64,000 bases of DNA from Gigaspora rosea (Eukaryota; Glomeromycota; Glomeromycetes; Diversisporales; Gigasporaceae). The number at the start of each line of letters is the position of its first letter. Positions within the stretch are counted from its first letter, which is position 1. The position numbers and the translations under genes were made by a program. The stretch spans positions 66,869 through 130,868 of the forward strand of contig QKWP01000112.1 in NCBI GenBank assembly GCA_003550325.1, read 5' to 3'. This document shows, piece by piece, positions 1-11,954 of this stretch. The notes beneath the pieces were generated by a model. The model did no database searches and had not been told where the DNA came from. It worked only from the letters and a program-made list of their open reading frames with translations.

Positions 1-174
1 CTTAATGAAATTGATCCGGAGCCACTATGGCTCTAATTACACTTTGTCCGATTTTTTTTTTTTTTTTTAATGTATAGGATTTTTTTTTCTTTTGTAACAC
101 CAAATCTCCACACATATAAGTCGGGTTGTTTGCGTGTTTCGCGAACAAATTTCGTTCTTTACTTACAAATAAAC

Positions 175-1682
175 ATGGAAGACTTAGTTCACAAAAATAG
201 GAGTTATACTGTCGCGTTCAAACTTGAGGTGATAGCATATGCAGAAGACACTTCCAATTGCCGTGCATCACGCTTTTATAATGTCGACCGAAAAAGAGTT
301 CAGGAATGGAGAAAGCAGAAAACTGAGCTTGAAACCATAAAAAACAAAGGTCAAGCACGAGTTCTTGAAGGCTGTGGCCGGAAAGCCATGTACCCTGCAT
401 TAGAAAAAGAGCTATTAGATTACATAAAAAAAAACGAGAGGAAAAGATTGCGGTCACGACGTTCATGATTAGGAGAAAAGCTAAAGAGTTAGGAGAAGCT
501 CTTGGTATCGAAAATGCACAATTTTCACGTGGTTGGGTCGTACGTTTTAAGAAACGGCACAACCTAGTAGAACGTGCTCGGCCGCAAATCGCGCAGAAAT
601 TCCCCGAAGATATACCCTTAGTCGTTAGGGATTTCCTTAAAAAGGCGCGTGAAAAAACTATGAATATAGAAAAAAAATATATTATTTCTTTTGATGAAAC
701 CCCGATGTGGTTCGACATGCCCCGGGGTTCGACAGTTGAATTTCAAGGTGCCCGCGAAGTTCCAATTAAAACTACAGGAAACGATAAATTACGATTTACT
801 GTGGTTTTAGGTTATACAGCTTCTGGAGACAAACTTCCACCCGCCGTGATTTTTAAATTAAAAAAAACCCCCAGAGGCAAGTTCCCCCGAGACGTTGTAG
901 TAACAACTGCGCCCCATGCCAACATGATAGGAAATTTAATGATTTCCACGTACATCCCAAGAGTAATTCGAGCGAGACCCAATGGATTCTTTAAAAACAA
1001 GGGTATAGTTTTTGTAGATCGTCATCGTAGTCACGTCCGCGATGATGTAATTAGAGCACTGAATACCGAAGGCTTGGATGTTTTGGAAATACCTGGTGGG
1101 ACGACAAGTGTTTTACAGCCACCTGACGTTTCAATAAACAAACCTTTCAAAAGTGGAATAAGAAATAGGTGGGAGCAATGGATTGAAAATGGAAAAAAAG
1201 AATTTACTGCAAAGGGAAACAGCAAAAAAGCTCCATACGAGCTCGTCTGTGAGTGGGTCTCACAGACGTGGAAGGAAATCAGTTCAAGCATCTTGGTCAA
1301 GTCTTTTGAGTCAACTGGTCTTGTTTTGAACCCTGATGGCAGCGAAGATTACAAGATGTCACACCGTCTCCAGGCAATCGTCGAAAATCATATGAATGAC
1401 ATTGAAAGAGATGAATTATTAAATGAAAGTGTGCATTCGGAGGATGAAGAGGATGAAAGTATAGTGGATGTGGATATGGGTGATGTAGATATAGATGGTA
1501 TGGATATGGAAGATGATATAAACGACGACATCGACGATGATATGGTGAATGATGAATTTTCAGTGAACGGTGAGGATATAATGGATGTGTGTGTTGGTAA
1601 GTATCTATACATTTTAACATTAATAAAATTCATTATTGCTACTTCTCTGTTCATCTGCATATACGTCAAACTACCAGGATGA
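175..1682 (+). pseudogene. pogo/Tigger-type DDE transposase, one frameshift
   Basis: A CENP-B/pogo-like transposase of a plain cut-and-paste DNA transposon. The N-terminal part (from ATG 175) holds a helix-turn-helix region (RSYTVAFKLEVIAYAED). The second part has a CENP-B-type segment (SRGWVVRFKKRHNL) and the DDE core: FDETPMWFDMP (first Asp near nt 693), VFVDRHRSH (second, near 1017) and LQPPDVSINKPFK (third, near 1125), about 35 residues after the second. An acidic Asp/Glu/Met tail follows (about 1440-1560). The two halves are in different frames, and the shift falls at a nine-A run (426-434), so a sequencing error is as possible as a real mutation. A GTAAGT...CAG intron (1597-1677) is a multiple of three and both spliced and unspliced forms end at the same TGA (1680-1682). 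Retention would add a hydrophobic tail of about 27 residues. The 5' terminal inverted repeat is probably left of the window. Confidence 0.85.
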
Positions 1683-2400
1683 ATTCATTTGTAAAACGAT
1701 TCATATACTCTATCGTCAATAGAGTTATTCGCTGATTAAACGGTAAGTGTAAAGCCCATTTACCGGTATCAAATAATTATAAATCCGACATTACTTCTCT
1801 TTTCATTAGACTTTTCTGAAAATTAAATAAATTTGTTAGTGAAACGGAAAAAAAAAATTCATGTAAAAAGGTCATGATAATTTGCGAATGAAAGAAGTAA
1901 TAAGTGGAAGTTCTGTTGTCCAATTCCAGAAATTGGAACTTATAATAAATTTTTACAAAATTGTTTGCCTTTTATCCAATATTTTCATCTTGGATTTTGC
2001 AGTCGAGATGTTATAGGTACTGGAGGGATGAAAAAAAAAATTCAAATAGTTTTTCAATTTTAACTGCAAACAAACAAAAAAAAAAAATATGCTTGTAATC
2101 TCTTCTAAATAAATAAAGTTGTGCTTTTGCCCTCTACGTATCAGGCGGCTTACCGTAAAACATTTCTTGAGACACCCGGACATTTCGAATTGTAATGTAT
2201 TGAATTAGATCGGGAAGGTATAATTATGCAGAAGCATTGCATTTTCTAAACTGGAATATAAAGTATAATGATTTAAGCTTGACTATAGAAAGTAAAGAGC
2301 CAAAACCATAAATTCTTAAAATACTGCATTGTTAATCGTTGATCTCTCTTCGAGCGGGTATATAAAACTAAAGGACGTTTTGCCTATTACTAAGGTCAAT

Positions 2401-2553
2401 TGTTACTATATACATAACGTGATATAAATGTATATGGTGAGGTGCGCGTTATTTCAGGACGCGCATGGGCGTTATTTCGAATCCGCATATGCTATTTTTA
2501 GGGGGCGCGATTTTCGAATTAACGCCCCTGCCCGCTATTTCGAGAATTTACAG
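2401..2553. repeat. possible 3' end of a pogo-like element or MITE
   Basis: A GC-richer block against an AT-rich background. It carries three imperfect copies of GCG(T/C)TATTTCGA-like subrepeats (near 2447, 2469 and 2531) and ends in TTTACAGTA. Read on the minus strand the end is TACTGTAAATTCTCGAAATA, which resembles pogo/Tigger terminal repeats in general shape. The matching left terminus is not in the window, so its link to the transposase upstream is inference. Confidence 0.4.
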
Positions 2554-3055
2554 TATGTTGCTCTACCACTTCTTAGTTTAGTAAATAAACTAGACCACTG
2601 ACGGCCTTCAGATGATTTAATCTTTGAATTTATTGCATTGTCACCCAAATTCGGGTTCAGATTAACATTCTGTATGATCACGTTTATCACATCATCATTC
2701 TCCACAGTTTTTCCAGAGCATTCCTTTATATTTCCTGGTGAATTTTCCCTTTCTTTGGAGTAGCTTGAACCTGTGTCTGTTGGGTCCTCTCCCAAAGAGA
2801 ATTCTAGGTCCATGTTATTAGAGGTTTCTACTTGCTTTTCCTGTCCATTTTTTAATTCCTTTGAGGTAGTTGAGCTTTCTTGCAACACATTCGTTTTATC
2901 TTTCTTGTCAATAGAGTTCGATCTAGTATTATGGGTCTTTGTGCGTTTTCCTGAATTTCATCCATATAAAGACTTATAAACTTTCTTTTTCTTGATTTTA
3001 GGGCTTTCGCCCCTATATAACGGCCTTGTGCGTTTTTAAAATGAACTTCACTCAA
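2535..3055 (-). pseudogene. small unknown protein fragment
   Basis: Two overlapping minus-strand reading frames (2852-3055, then 2535-2888) together look like one lysine/serine-rich hydrophilic protein: a first part beginning MSEVHFKNAQGRYIGAKALK and a second part rich in Glu, Ser and Asn. The frames overlap around 2852-2888, suggesting one frameshift. The second frame runs into the repeat block ending at 2553, so the true C-terminus is probably lost to an insertion there. No domain is recognised. Chance ORFs in low-complexity DNA are an alternative. Confidence 0.3.
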
Positions 3056-3384
3056 CGTATTGTCTCTTTAGCACTCTCCCGGCACCGGAATGTGGCAGAG
3101 TATGCTTACTTTTTGAAATGCTGTATATGATTAAACATGATTTAAAATTAGAATTTGGATAACCAGTTGTCGATTCTTGCTGCAGAGTCATAGAATTGGA
3201 TTCGTGTGATTGGCTAGCAAATGTTAATCCAACAGGTTATACTAATAATAGATCATCATTGTTATTGTTATACAAAATTTTAAATGTGATTTTCTCAAAA
3301 TAGAAAAAAAGCCATAAGCCTTGTTTTAGTTGATGCTGCCCCATATGTGCTAGTGTGGGTAACCGTTATACATTTAATAGGTAC

Positions 3385-4075
3385 GGGAAATCAGTGTATA
3401 TGCACGGGATGGTACGGACCGTGTGGCACGTATAGGCACATTTTACGGAATGGCACGATTAAAAATGACACAGATACTATGGTAATGGGGTGGCACGTTA
3501 TATTATGTCATACAGAATAGCACATATTCGGTGGCACACATATGCACGTTGGACGTAATGGCATGACGGAATGGCACGCGTTAAAAATGACACGTGCTGG
3601 CTCATTTCACAGAGTACTATAAGAACAAAGGATCACAAACAGTTTTTTTTTTAAAAAGTTGCAATATCTCAAAAACTCGCAAGTAAGCCTGCTCTGGTAT
3701 CTTAAGGAAAAAGATTCCTTGCAAGATTTTACACATTAGCAGTTGCTTTAGCTTCCAGATATGTACATACTTCAACTATTATCCGGTCCTCTTCTAATAA
3801 AATGTCTATTGGAAAGTGGACCATAAATTTATTTTTACTTACCCGTTCCACTCACGTGCCATCGCACGTGTCAATTGGCTTAGTAAACTGCTACAAAAGG
3901 CACGGACGATTTATGTGAGTTCACGTTAAATTGGCACGTGTATACGGATCAACACGGTCTGCCGATTCCCGTGCCTACTCGAACCATGCACGTGCAAACC
4001 AGACCCATAGCACGTGCCACTCGACCATGTGCCTATACACTGTTTTTCCGTGCGATCCCGGACCACTTTTCTTAT
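3385..4075. repeat. foldback-like repeat with E-box (CACGTG) subrepeat arms
   Basis: The left arm (about 3385-3600) is an array of short units with GGCACG (TGGCACGTATAGGCACA and similar). The right arm (about 3845-4060) carries the opposite orientation, CGTGCC/CACGTGCC, as in GCACGTGCCACTCGACC. About 240 bp without the motif separates the arms. Many junctions form the palindrome CACGTG. The arms are degenerate, so this is a foldback-type structure rather than a perfect hairpin. Confidence 0.5.
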
Positions 4076-4117
4076 AGGGAAATCGAACCAAGAAAACTTT
4101 TTGTGAGTAAAAGGCTA

Positions 4118-4213
4118 ATAACCCTGACCTATCTGCCGCTAACCATCTATTCATTACTAACCCTAACCTATCCACCACTAACCCTAACCTTCCGTTACTA
4201 ACCCAAACCCTAG
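4118..4213. repeat. CTAACCC-type degenerate minisatellite
   Basis: Four or five imperfect units of about 20 bp around CACTAACCCTAACCTATC. Each contains a CCCTAAC step resembling a telomere repeat, but the register is not six bases, so this is a minisatellite and not a telomere tract. Confidence 0.6.
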
Positions 4214-4702
4214 CATAATGGTTACACATATCACATATATCATGTGTTATGTGATTGATAAACGTCACCTGATTTTGTTTATGTTTATCTGGCCAATCAA
4301 AATTAACACGTGATTAATTCGAGGGTGACATAATTCGGAATAATTACTGAGAGGTTCATACACTCGCCGAGAGTCTATGAGGGTACCAGCAGGGTATCCT
4401 CGTTGAGGGTTAAAATCACCCAACTATGCCACAAACTATGCCAAAATAAGAAATACATAAAATAATACATAATAATAAAATACTATGACACTGCCAATTC
4501 GTAGAACACCTATCGGATTTTTCTGGGTGATTTTTGCAAATCATCAGGCAATGTCGGATCGATGTCAAAAAGATAGAAACTGGGAAGATATAATAAACAA
4601 AAAAAATTAACTTTACATGGACTAAATTATTTCTGTAATGAAAGAAATGAATAATAGTCTTATGCTTCATCAAAATCATCATGGGTATTGTTATTTATTA
4701 TT

Positions 4703-4852
4703 GGTTTCGTCATGCGTCATGGCTTCGTGCGTCATGTGTTTCGTCATGTGTCGTGGGTTTCGTCATGCGTCATGGGTTTCGTCATTCGTCAATTCGTCAA
4801 TTTGAAGTTGCCTGACGAAATGGTTTCGTCACGCGTCATGCGTCAGGCATCA
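4703..4852. repeat. TTTCGTCATGCGTCATG minisatellite
   Basis: About eight degenerate units of GTTTCGTCATGCGTCATGG, with the inverse CCTGACGAAA in the middle (about 4811) and CGTCAGG at the end, so part of the array could fold back. The overlapping small reading frame is a by-product of the repeat. Confidence 0.6.
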
Positions 4853-4974
4853 TTAATTCCGTTCCTCTGGGCAATTCATTTCCATGGCAGCCAATTCGTT
4901 TAAAGTCAGATGTTATATGCGGCGTATACATTTCAGTGATTGACTAATTGGATTTAAAGCCCGCCCTGCTTTCC

Positions 4975-5215
4975 GAACTGTAAAGTCGGTTTGAACCAAC
5001 AAATTCGGATTGGCCCGGTTTAAGCCTGATTTTGAAATTAGATGCCCAATTTTTTTTCTTTTACATTGCATTAATATATTATAATATTAAAGTAATTAGA
5101 CTTAAAGGCTTCGGATTGGCCCTGGATTCAATCCGAAATCTCGGATCCGGATCGGCTTCGGTTCAATCCGGATCAAACCGGATCTTTCAATCCGAATCGG
5201 AACATTAATCTAAAC
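4975..5215. repeat. iterated CGGATTGG / CAATCCGGATC repeats
   Basis: Short units of TTCGGATTGGCCC on the left and CAATCCGGATC(AAACCGGATC) on the right, in opposite orientation and separated by an AT-rich loop (about 5035-5110). This again gives arms of iterated short repeats facing each other. Confidence 0.45.
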
Positions 5216-6212
5216 GTATTCGAGAATATGGGCATGGTGCGATAAATCAGTTAACTTAAATGTTCAACAAGTTAAATTTTACAACCTGCTTACTTTTATA
5301 AATATTTCTCTAGGTAAATTTTGAAATAAAGTTGGCAAAATTTCAGGTTTGATTAATAACTTATCTGCGTTGCATAGGCTACACAAGCCTAGTGAAAAGT
5401 ACACTAATCAATATGTGTGACGTGTTTCTTATATGTTCGAAATCAACATCGAGATATGTACTGATTAAAAGCGCAATTTTACATATAATAACTTCCTCTT
5501 TAGCCATTGACGCTTATCCTAAGCTTGAATCTCTAATTTCATGTATTTGTGTTTTCGTTACAATTTCCAATCGACTTTTAATTTACAAAATTGGACATTT
5601 TATTATCAAATGCATCTACTGTGGTTTTGCACCTATTATAAGTTATATATATATATTTTTCAATTTTTTATTTTAAGATAAATTTTGTATAAAAAATTTT
5701 TGAAACAAAATTTTTGTGTTAAGGTTATTTAGTTAAGATTTGTGAAAATTTTTGAAAATGTAGAACATTTTCACTTAGAGCACCACGTACCAATTAATTA
5801 GCCAATTTATACATAGGTGAGATTTGTTTTTTAGTAAAAGTGAAAAATGAAAATACTTTTACGGAATTATTGTGAGAAACTGGGAAATCAGGACGTATAT
5901 GGTAAAAATAAACAATTACACGGTATATGTGTGAGGCTAGACTAACAATTTTGCTTAGCATAATAATACATAACATTAGTTTATGTGTATATGTTTATAG
6001 GCATGCTAAGCATAAACATTACATTTTTATTATTTTTATCGACAAGATTTTTGAAAATTTTAATTATAAGGCCTTGTTGTAAATGGCTCAGTAAAAACAT
6101 TATGGCTATGCATCGCTTCAGATCGCTTCAGATACAAACTTTAATAGATACAATAGTCTCGGAATTTTGACAGCATTCTAGATTTTCTAAAAAGAAAAAA
6201 AAACAAACCACA
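5216..6212. other. AT-rich intergenic DNA upstream of the channel gene
   Basis: No convincing gene. The small reading frames here lack conserved composition. The last 40 bases before ATG 6213 are purine-rich (AAAAAGAAAAAAAAACAAACCACA), a plausible 5' leader. Confidence 0.5.
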
Positions 6213-9200
6213 ATGAGTAAAATACGACGATCAACTTCAAAAAAATCAAAAGAAGACACACAATCTGAAGAGGTCACTATTGATGTCAATGATGATTATA
6301 TTCCTCACAATAAAAAAATAATCACAAATATTCTCTGTTCGCCAAATGGAACGTATGTTGCGACTTGGAGTGAAGAAGACAAATCGGTATATGGATATCC
6401 AGTCGATAAAGAACAAGAACTTAAATATGATTTCTTTATTCCCAGTAATGATATTCAGCATCTACATAATTGCAAGTTATATGGGGTTTCTGATAGTAAA
6501 CATATCATAATCAAGACACAGAGGGATTTGCCTTATGATTTTGGTTAGTTTCTTAATCGTTTAATTAATATACATTCATGTTCTATGATTTGAACTAATT
6601 AAAATATTTTTAAGCACTAATAAATCTCATGACAAAAAAGCCTTATACTCTAAATGCTCAAGGTTTAGAAGGTGAAACTCATGAAGTTGGCTTCCTCGAA
6701 AATGATGATTTGGTGGTAATTAAAGGAGATCCTGTGAACAGAGCTTATGTCTTTTCAAGACCTGAATGGCTATGCAAGAACATGATAGAACTCCCTAAAT
6801 TTCGTAGATGTTTCATTCATCCAAAAGGAAAATTGTTAATACTTCTTGATTTACCATTCTTAATTTCACAATGGGATTTAGAAACTTTGAAACTTGAAAA
6901 TCAATATTTACTAAATGGATATCTATATGGTAATCGTTCGGTTATATATACCTGGTTAAATTACGATTTGACAATGTTGGTAGTATATGGTAGATATCAA
7001 AATTGGGATATGTTTTATACATATTCAGTGGAAACCGGTGTTATAATGGCAAAACGTAAGTTTATTATTATTTATTTCGTGAATCATAATATATTTTTTA
7101 TCATTACAATATTTAATTTAAAAAACCCAGGTAAGATCGACACTGTCCTTACTGCAATCATAGATAGAATAGAATTCTTTGGAACGCCTAAAAAGGAGCG
7201 ATTTCTTGTCAGAGGACATTTTCCTAAATCACTCAAATTAACACATAAGATGGCAGATCCGTATACTCTTAAAGTTTATTCGGCTAGTAATCTTTTAAAA
7301 CATGATGGACATGAAATTGAAGTATTTACAGTTCACCAAAAGCATATAATAAGGGTATGGAAAAATCATTTATTTGTCCAAGAATTAGTGGAAATTGAAT
7401 GGGTTGATTATTTACGATCAGAAATTGGTGACAAAAACAAAATTCCTACCTTTTTTTGTGGAGAAACTGTTAAGAAAATGTTGATGGATACATTATATAA
7501 TTATAAATCGGATAATGACCCAGAATCCACTCCCAAAAAACATACTTTCCAAGGAGATTCGATTTCTTGGAGTGTGACCTATCATGATAGGTTTGAAACA
7601 AGAAGATATTTTGCATTAAAAGCTCATATACTTAAACATGAAGATAATGAAGAGGAAAGTCAAGAGAATGAAGAAAAAAGTCGAGAGCCTATCGAGATAA
7701 GTATAGAATTTCCTTCGAGCCATTTTTTATTAAGTGGATCCACCTATTTCATGGAGTGTAAAATTCTAGAAAGTGAAGACTTGATGATGATTACACCCAT
7801 TGGTGTATTTATTTGGACAATTAAAATAAATGAACAAATAAAGCAAAAAAATAAAAATAAATCTATTGATTTACTTTATTATTGGGGAATTTATGACGGT
7901 ACCAGATCTAGAACTCCGCAAGAAGGAATAATAATGAATCTTGAATCGATCCTTGATGCTGATCATTCGAAATTTTCGATCAAAAAGATATTGCCTCCAC
8001 CTCATTTTAATAGGATTGTTAAAATTCGCAAAAGAAGTACATGGTATACTGATTATGACAAAGGATGGAAAGGATGGGGAACGAATGCGCCTAATTTTCA
8101 GAATTTACTTGACTATTACATGGATGACGTATTGCTTTTGGAATTATATGGTGATGTTCTTATGTGCGCATTATTACAAGAGGATGATGATGATTTGATC
8201 GAAGCATTTTTTAAAAAATATCTTAAATTAAGTGAATTTCAGATAGAAGATGGAAATCTTTCATCATTTAGTAAATTAGTAAATATTATCTTTTCTTCAT
8301 TACCTATATTATCTGAAAAATCCTTTACTTTTGTTACTCGTTTATTAGCACATTTAGCATTTATTCCTTCTCATAATTTTAAAGACTCCTTAGTAAGTAA
8401 TTCTAACGCTTCCCATCTTCAACATTGTGGTGAATATTTTAATTTAACAAAAACTTCTTTAATAAACCGTGTAATTTTTTGGTTTTCTTTTAATTATCCT
8501 ATGTATTATAAACCTTTAAAAATTCCCTTTTCATTTTATCACGAATCTAAAGCCCAGTTAACCATCAAATTAATGTTTCCTTTATTAAATTTTTCTACTT
8601 ATTCTAAAGAATATTCAACTTTACAAGAATTAATTATTCCTCGTTATAATTCTTTCAGCTTTTCATTTCCTTCTGAGGTTTATGAATGGTGGGGTCTGGA
8701 AGCACTTGTCCAATTTAAATGGCATACTTATGGAAGATACTATTACTTTGTTATATGGACAATATTTACAGCATTTATGTGCAGTTTTACGATCACTGCA
8801 ACCATTTCACAACTTTCTTGGAGTACAAAGGTTATACTTTTACAATTAACTATTTTCCTAGGAATTTTTCACTTAATATTTGAGATTCGACGATTTATTC
8901 ATAGTCCACGATTATTTATGTCTAGCTATTGGCATTGGTTTAGTATGTATATTATTTCATTTTATATAATTTGATAATTTTTGTTCATTAAAAATCTTAA
9001 TATTATAATCTTAATATTATAATTAGATCTAGTCGTGATATTATTTCCAGTTTTTACCTCCTTTTCATGGCTTCAAACCGAAGAATTACCCCTTTGGGAA
9101 ACTGTCATTTCAACCTTATTACTTGAATTGAAATTTCTGCTTTATTTTCGTGCGATTAAATACTTTGGAACTTATTTTGCGATAATGATCAGAGTCGCAC

Positions 9201-10299
9201 AAAGAGTTTTCTCTTTTTTAGTAGTTTGGGCAATATTTATCTTTGCATTCGCGCATTCTTTGCATCTTCTATTAAGACCTACAACAGTTTATTCGGATCA
9301 GCAAAGTTATATTGGTGGTGTTAATAATTCTTGGAATTTTGCTTCAAAACGTCAATATGTTCCATCTAATGATGTTATTGAAAACACCACGGAAGATTTT
9401 GATGAAAATTTAACCATGTTTTCAATGTTATATTCCTCATTTTTAGCAGTATATTTTATGATGACAGGTAATAATGATCATACTTATAAATTATACCAGT
9501 ACTATTATAACTATTATTTATTTTTCGTACCTACTAGGGGATATAAGTTTAATTAGTCCATCGGTTCTTGCTGAAGATTGGATATTGGTTCTTCTATTGG
9601 TTTTATTTTCATTTACTACAACTATTTATTTGATGAACTTGTTTATTGGTTTACTTAGTCTTGCAATCAATGAAGCAAATAATAAACAATCATTTTTACA
9701 TTTGAGAGCTGTGGTAATTAATCAATCTAAATAATTACTACTCATAAATTTATAGGAAACCATTTAACATTTATATTATTTTATGCAGACTTTAAGTGAA
9801 ATAGAACTTTTTTGGATGTTACCATCTCAAAGAAGAAAACTAAATTGGTTTCCTGACTTCATGTAAATAGCAAAAAATTTTATTTAAATGATCTTTTTTT
9901 TTTTATATTAACTTTTTTTTTTATATTGATATCAGAAATTATGAAGCAACAGTGGATGAACTTCGTCAATTGGTTAGTTTAGTACGCGACAAGAATTATG
10001 CTAGTTCCAATCCACCATACCTTTCATCTTCATTATTAGAAATGATTAATATGACAATAAAAGTTGATACAATTGAAGGAGTTGGATTAAAAATTGATGG
10101 AATTGAAAAGAAAATTAATGGAATTGAAGGTGAGGTTAAACATATGATGAAATCTGAAGGAGTTGAAAATCGATTTAATGAATTTGGAGAAGATATAAAA
10201 AATATTGAAGAAAAAATTAATATTATAATGAATTTGGTTGAAAAATTGTCTTCAGGTCAAAAAGATTCTGAAGATAATGGTAATCGAGTTGAAGTGTAA
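6213..10299 (+). CDS. ion-transport-domain channel protein (TRP-like), seven exons
   Basis: Proposed exons 6213-6543, 6615-7055, 7131-8942, 9027-9467, 9538-9713, 9789-9862 and 9936-10299 give an in-frame protein of 1212 residues. All introns are GT...AG and 70-84 bp long; intron 2 is in frame. The N-terminal 700 or so residues look like a beta-propeller or WD-like region (short blocks such as NGTYVATWSEEDKSVYGY). The C-terminal part has about six hydrophobic helices starting near 8730 (FVIWTIFTAFMCSFTI) and ending with a pore-like stretch (SSFLAVYFMMTGDISL) and LMNLFIGLLSLAINEAN, as in ion-transport (PF00520-type) cation channels. The last exon encodes a heptad-rich coiled coil. The start fits the leader CACAATGAG. 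Large families of such proteins are known in Rhizophagus. The ion selectivity cannot be read from the sequence. Confidence 0.85.
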
Positions 10300-10559
10300 T
10301 TTTAGCAGATAGAATATTTTCATTTGTGTATTTTTGAAAAAGCAATTAAACTTTTATTTCATCATTATATACAATTATGTATAAAAGAGTAAATTTTTGA
10401 CTATTGCTAACTTACCTCAGGGTGATTTCACCTCGATATGCGAAATCAATCAGATCGTAGGATCTTGTGTACGAAACTAAAAAAAAGGCGGTAATTACAT
10501 ATAAGAGCCCGAAAAATGAAAACAATTACATATAAGGGCCTAAAATTTGAAAATATTAC
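10300..10559. other. 3' flank of the channel gene
   Basis: AT-rich DNA with no gene. Two near-identical steps, ACATATAAGAGCCCGAAAAA and ACATATAAGGGCCTAAAATT (about 10498 and 10529), form a short direct repeat just before the SINE. Confidence 0.4.
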
Positions 10560-11202
10560 GGGTTCGGGTCCCATAGCTTAGTTGTTAAGTTCCCGTTCCC
10601 CCACAGACAAGGTCAACGGTTCGAGTTCGGCTGGAGGTAAATACTCTGTAACCAAAAATTGGAGCCTATAATCGGATGCGAAGCCCTGTGGCGAAGTCCA
10701 TGTGAAGGTACATGCTTGAATCAAGGAATTCCCGGAAGGAAACCGATACGGCAGAGAGCGGGCACTATTATAGTGAGAAATGTGGAGAATGCCGTCGACG
10801 TTTGTGGAAAAGGATTGGCCTTGCCAATTATGGAATCACCTCTGGCACAAAAATCCAAAACCGGTATAGATGTGGGATCTACGTCCGTTATGGTAGAGAT
10901 TACTTCGAGGGTAAAATAGCCCTAAGCCTGAATGGATAAAAATAAGTTTGGTGTTACATAGTAACATTGAAAACCAGAGACTTTAAATAGGGAACCCACA
11001 GGCGGGTTCCAGGTATAGCAATTAGTAGGTAACCTGCGGGCGGAGCCTTTAAATAGACAATGACTAAAATTGTACGCGTGGCTAATTGTAGTCTCGTTGA
11101 TATGTAAAATGTAATACCCCCCTATTTAATATAGGTTGTATACTTAATAAAAACCATGAGAGCAAAGAAGTCTCTCTATAAACCGTAAAAAAAAAAAAAA
11201 AA
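10560..11202 (+). mobile_element. tRNA-headed SINE with poly(A) tail and target duplication
   Basis: The head carries RNA polymerase III promoter boxes: A box TAGCTTAGTTG (10574-10584) and B box GGTTCGAGTTC (10618-10628), at tRNA-like spacing. The body is about 550 bp and ends in a run of A (about 11187-11202). The flanks are an 18-bp direct repeat AAAATTTGAAAATATTAC (10542-10559 and 11203-11220), a typical target-site duplication from LINE-driven insertion. The last 230 bp resemble the 3' part of the insertion at 52784-53475, suggesting a shared tail recognised by a partner LINE. A 75-codon frame inside (10712-10939) has a C-x2-C motif (EKCGECRRRL) and may be a captured protein piece. The length (643 bp) is long for a SINE. 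Confidence 0.8.
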
Positions 11203-11220
11203 AAAATTTGAAAATATTAC

Positions 11221-11812
11221 AATCAAGGGTCCAAATTTGTCGATTGACAGATTACACGCCACTTTGGTTATGCCGACATCTGATTATAACGACATCATAG
11301 TAAACCTTTCTATACCAACTATTTTTTCAAAATTTAATATAAAATGTCGATATAATTCACTGTATCAGGTATCGACATTTTAAAATTTTTTACTTATGTC
11401 TCAAACATGTCGATATAACCAGAATGATGTGTACTTTTTAATCAGTATTTTGTTTATTCTCTTAGCGTCTTGCACGTAAAAATTGTACTATTTTTGCCAA
11501 TTTCTAGATGTTAACTTTCTCTACTAATACAAATGAATTTCTTGCAGTTTAAATAACTTCGAATAACAAAATAGTAACCTTCATGAAATGCGATTCATAT
11601 TTCATGACTAGTCTTGATATAGGATAGACTTATTGGTTTAGAACAGAATAAACATTACAATACTGATAAATATCGTGCTTAAACTAGTCGAACTGTATCT
11701 TGTTTAAAAGAAAGTTTTATTAAGCGAAAAGAGAGTATAGTACGTATAAAATGTATTAAGTAATACATATATACAGTGATGACATCCAAAGAACCATTAT
11801 CGTCATAATATA
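11221..11812. other. AT-rich DNA without a gene
   Basis: The motif ATGTCGATATAA recurs in both orientations (about 11269-11410), suggesting an old degraded inverted repeat. Nothing else is recognised. Confidence 0.4.
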
Positions 11813-11952
11813 TAGTTATTGGTCATGTTGTTGATGATAACTGATTATTCACTAGGACACTGTGCTTATGACGTGACCAAAGGGCACGTCATAACGCGGT
11901 GTCTGCTGCGAAGAAATCAGCGATTATCGTTAACAACATGACCCAATAACTA
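11813..11952. repeat. 140-bp hairpin element
   Basis: The outer arms TAGTTATTGG-TCATGTTGTT and AACAACATGACCCAATAACT pair, as do inner arms TTATGACGTG and CACGTCATAA around a short loop. The structure is symmetrical over its full length, like a snapback MITE. Confidence 0.75.
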
Positions 11953-11954
11953 CA

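Noticed and set aside
4118-4213. Interstitial telomere
   Set aside because: CCCTAAC words are present but not in a six-base register; similar words recur as the centres of MITEs.
10574-10628. A tRNA gene
   Set aside because: The A and B boxes are there, but no acceptor stem or anticodon arm can be folded and the unit continues into a long poly(A)-tailed body; it is a SINE head.
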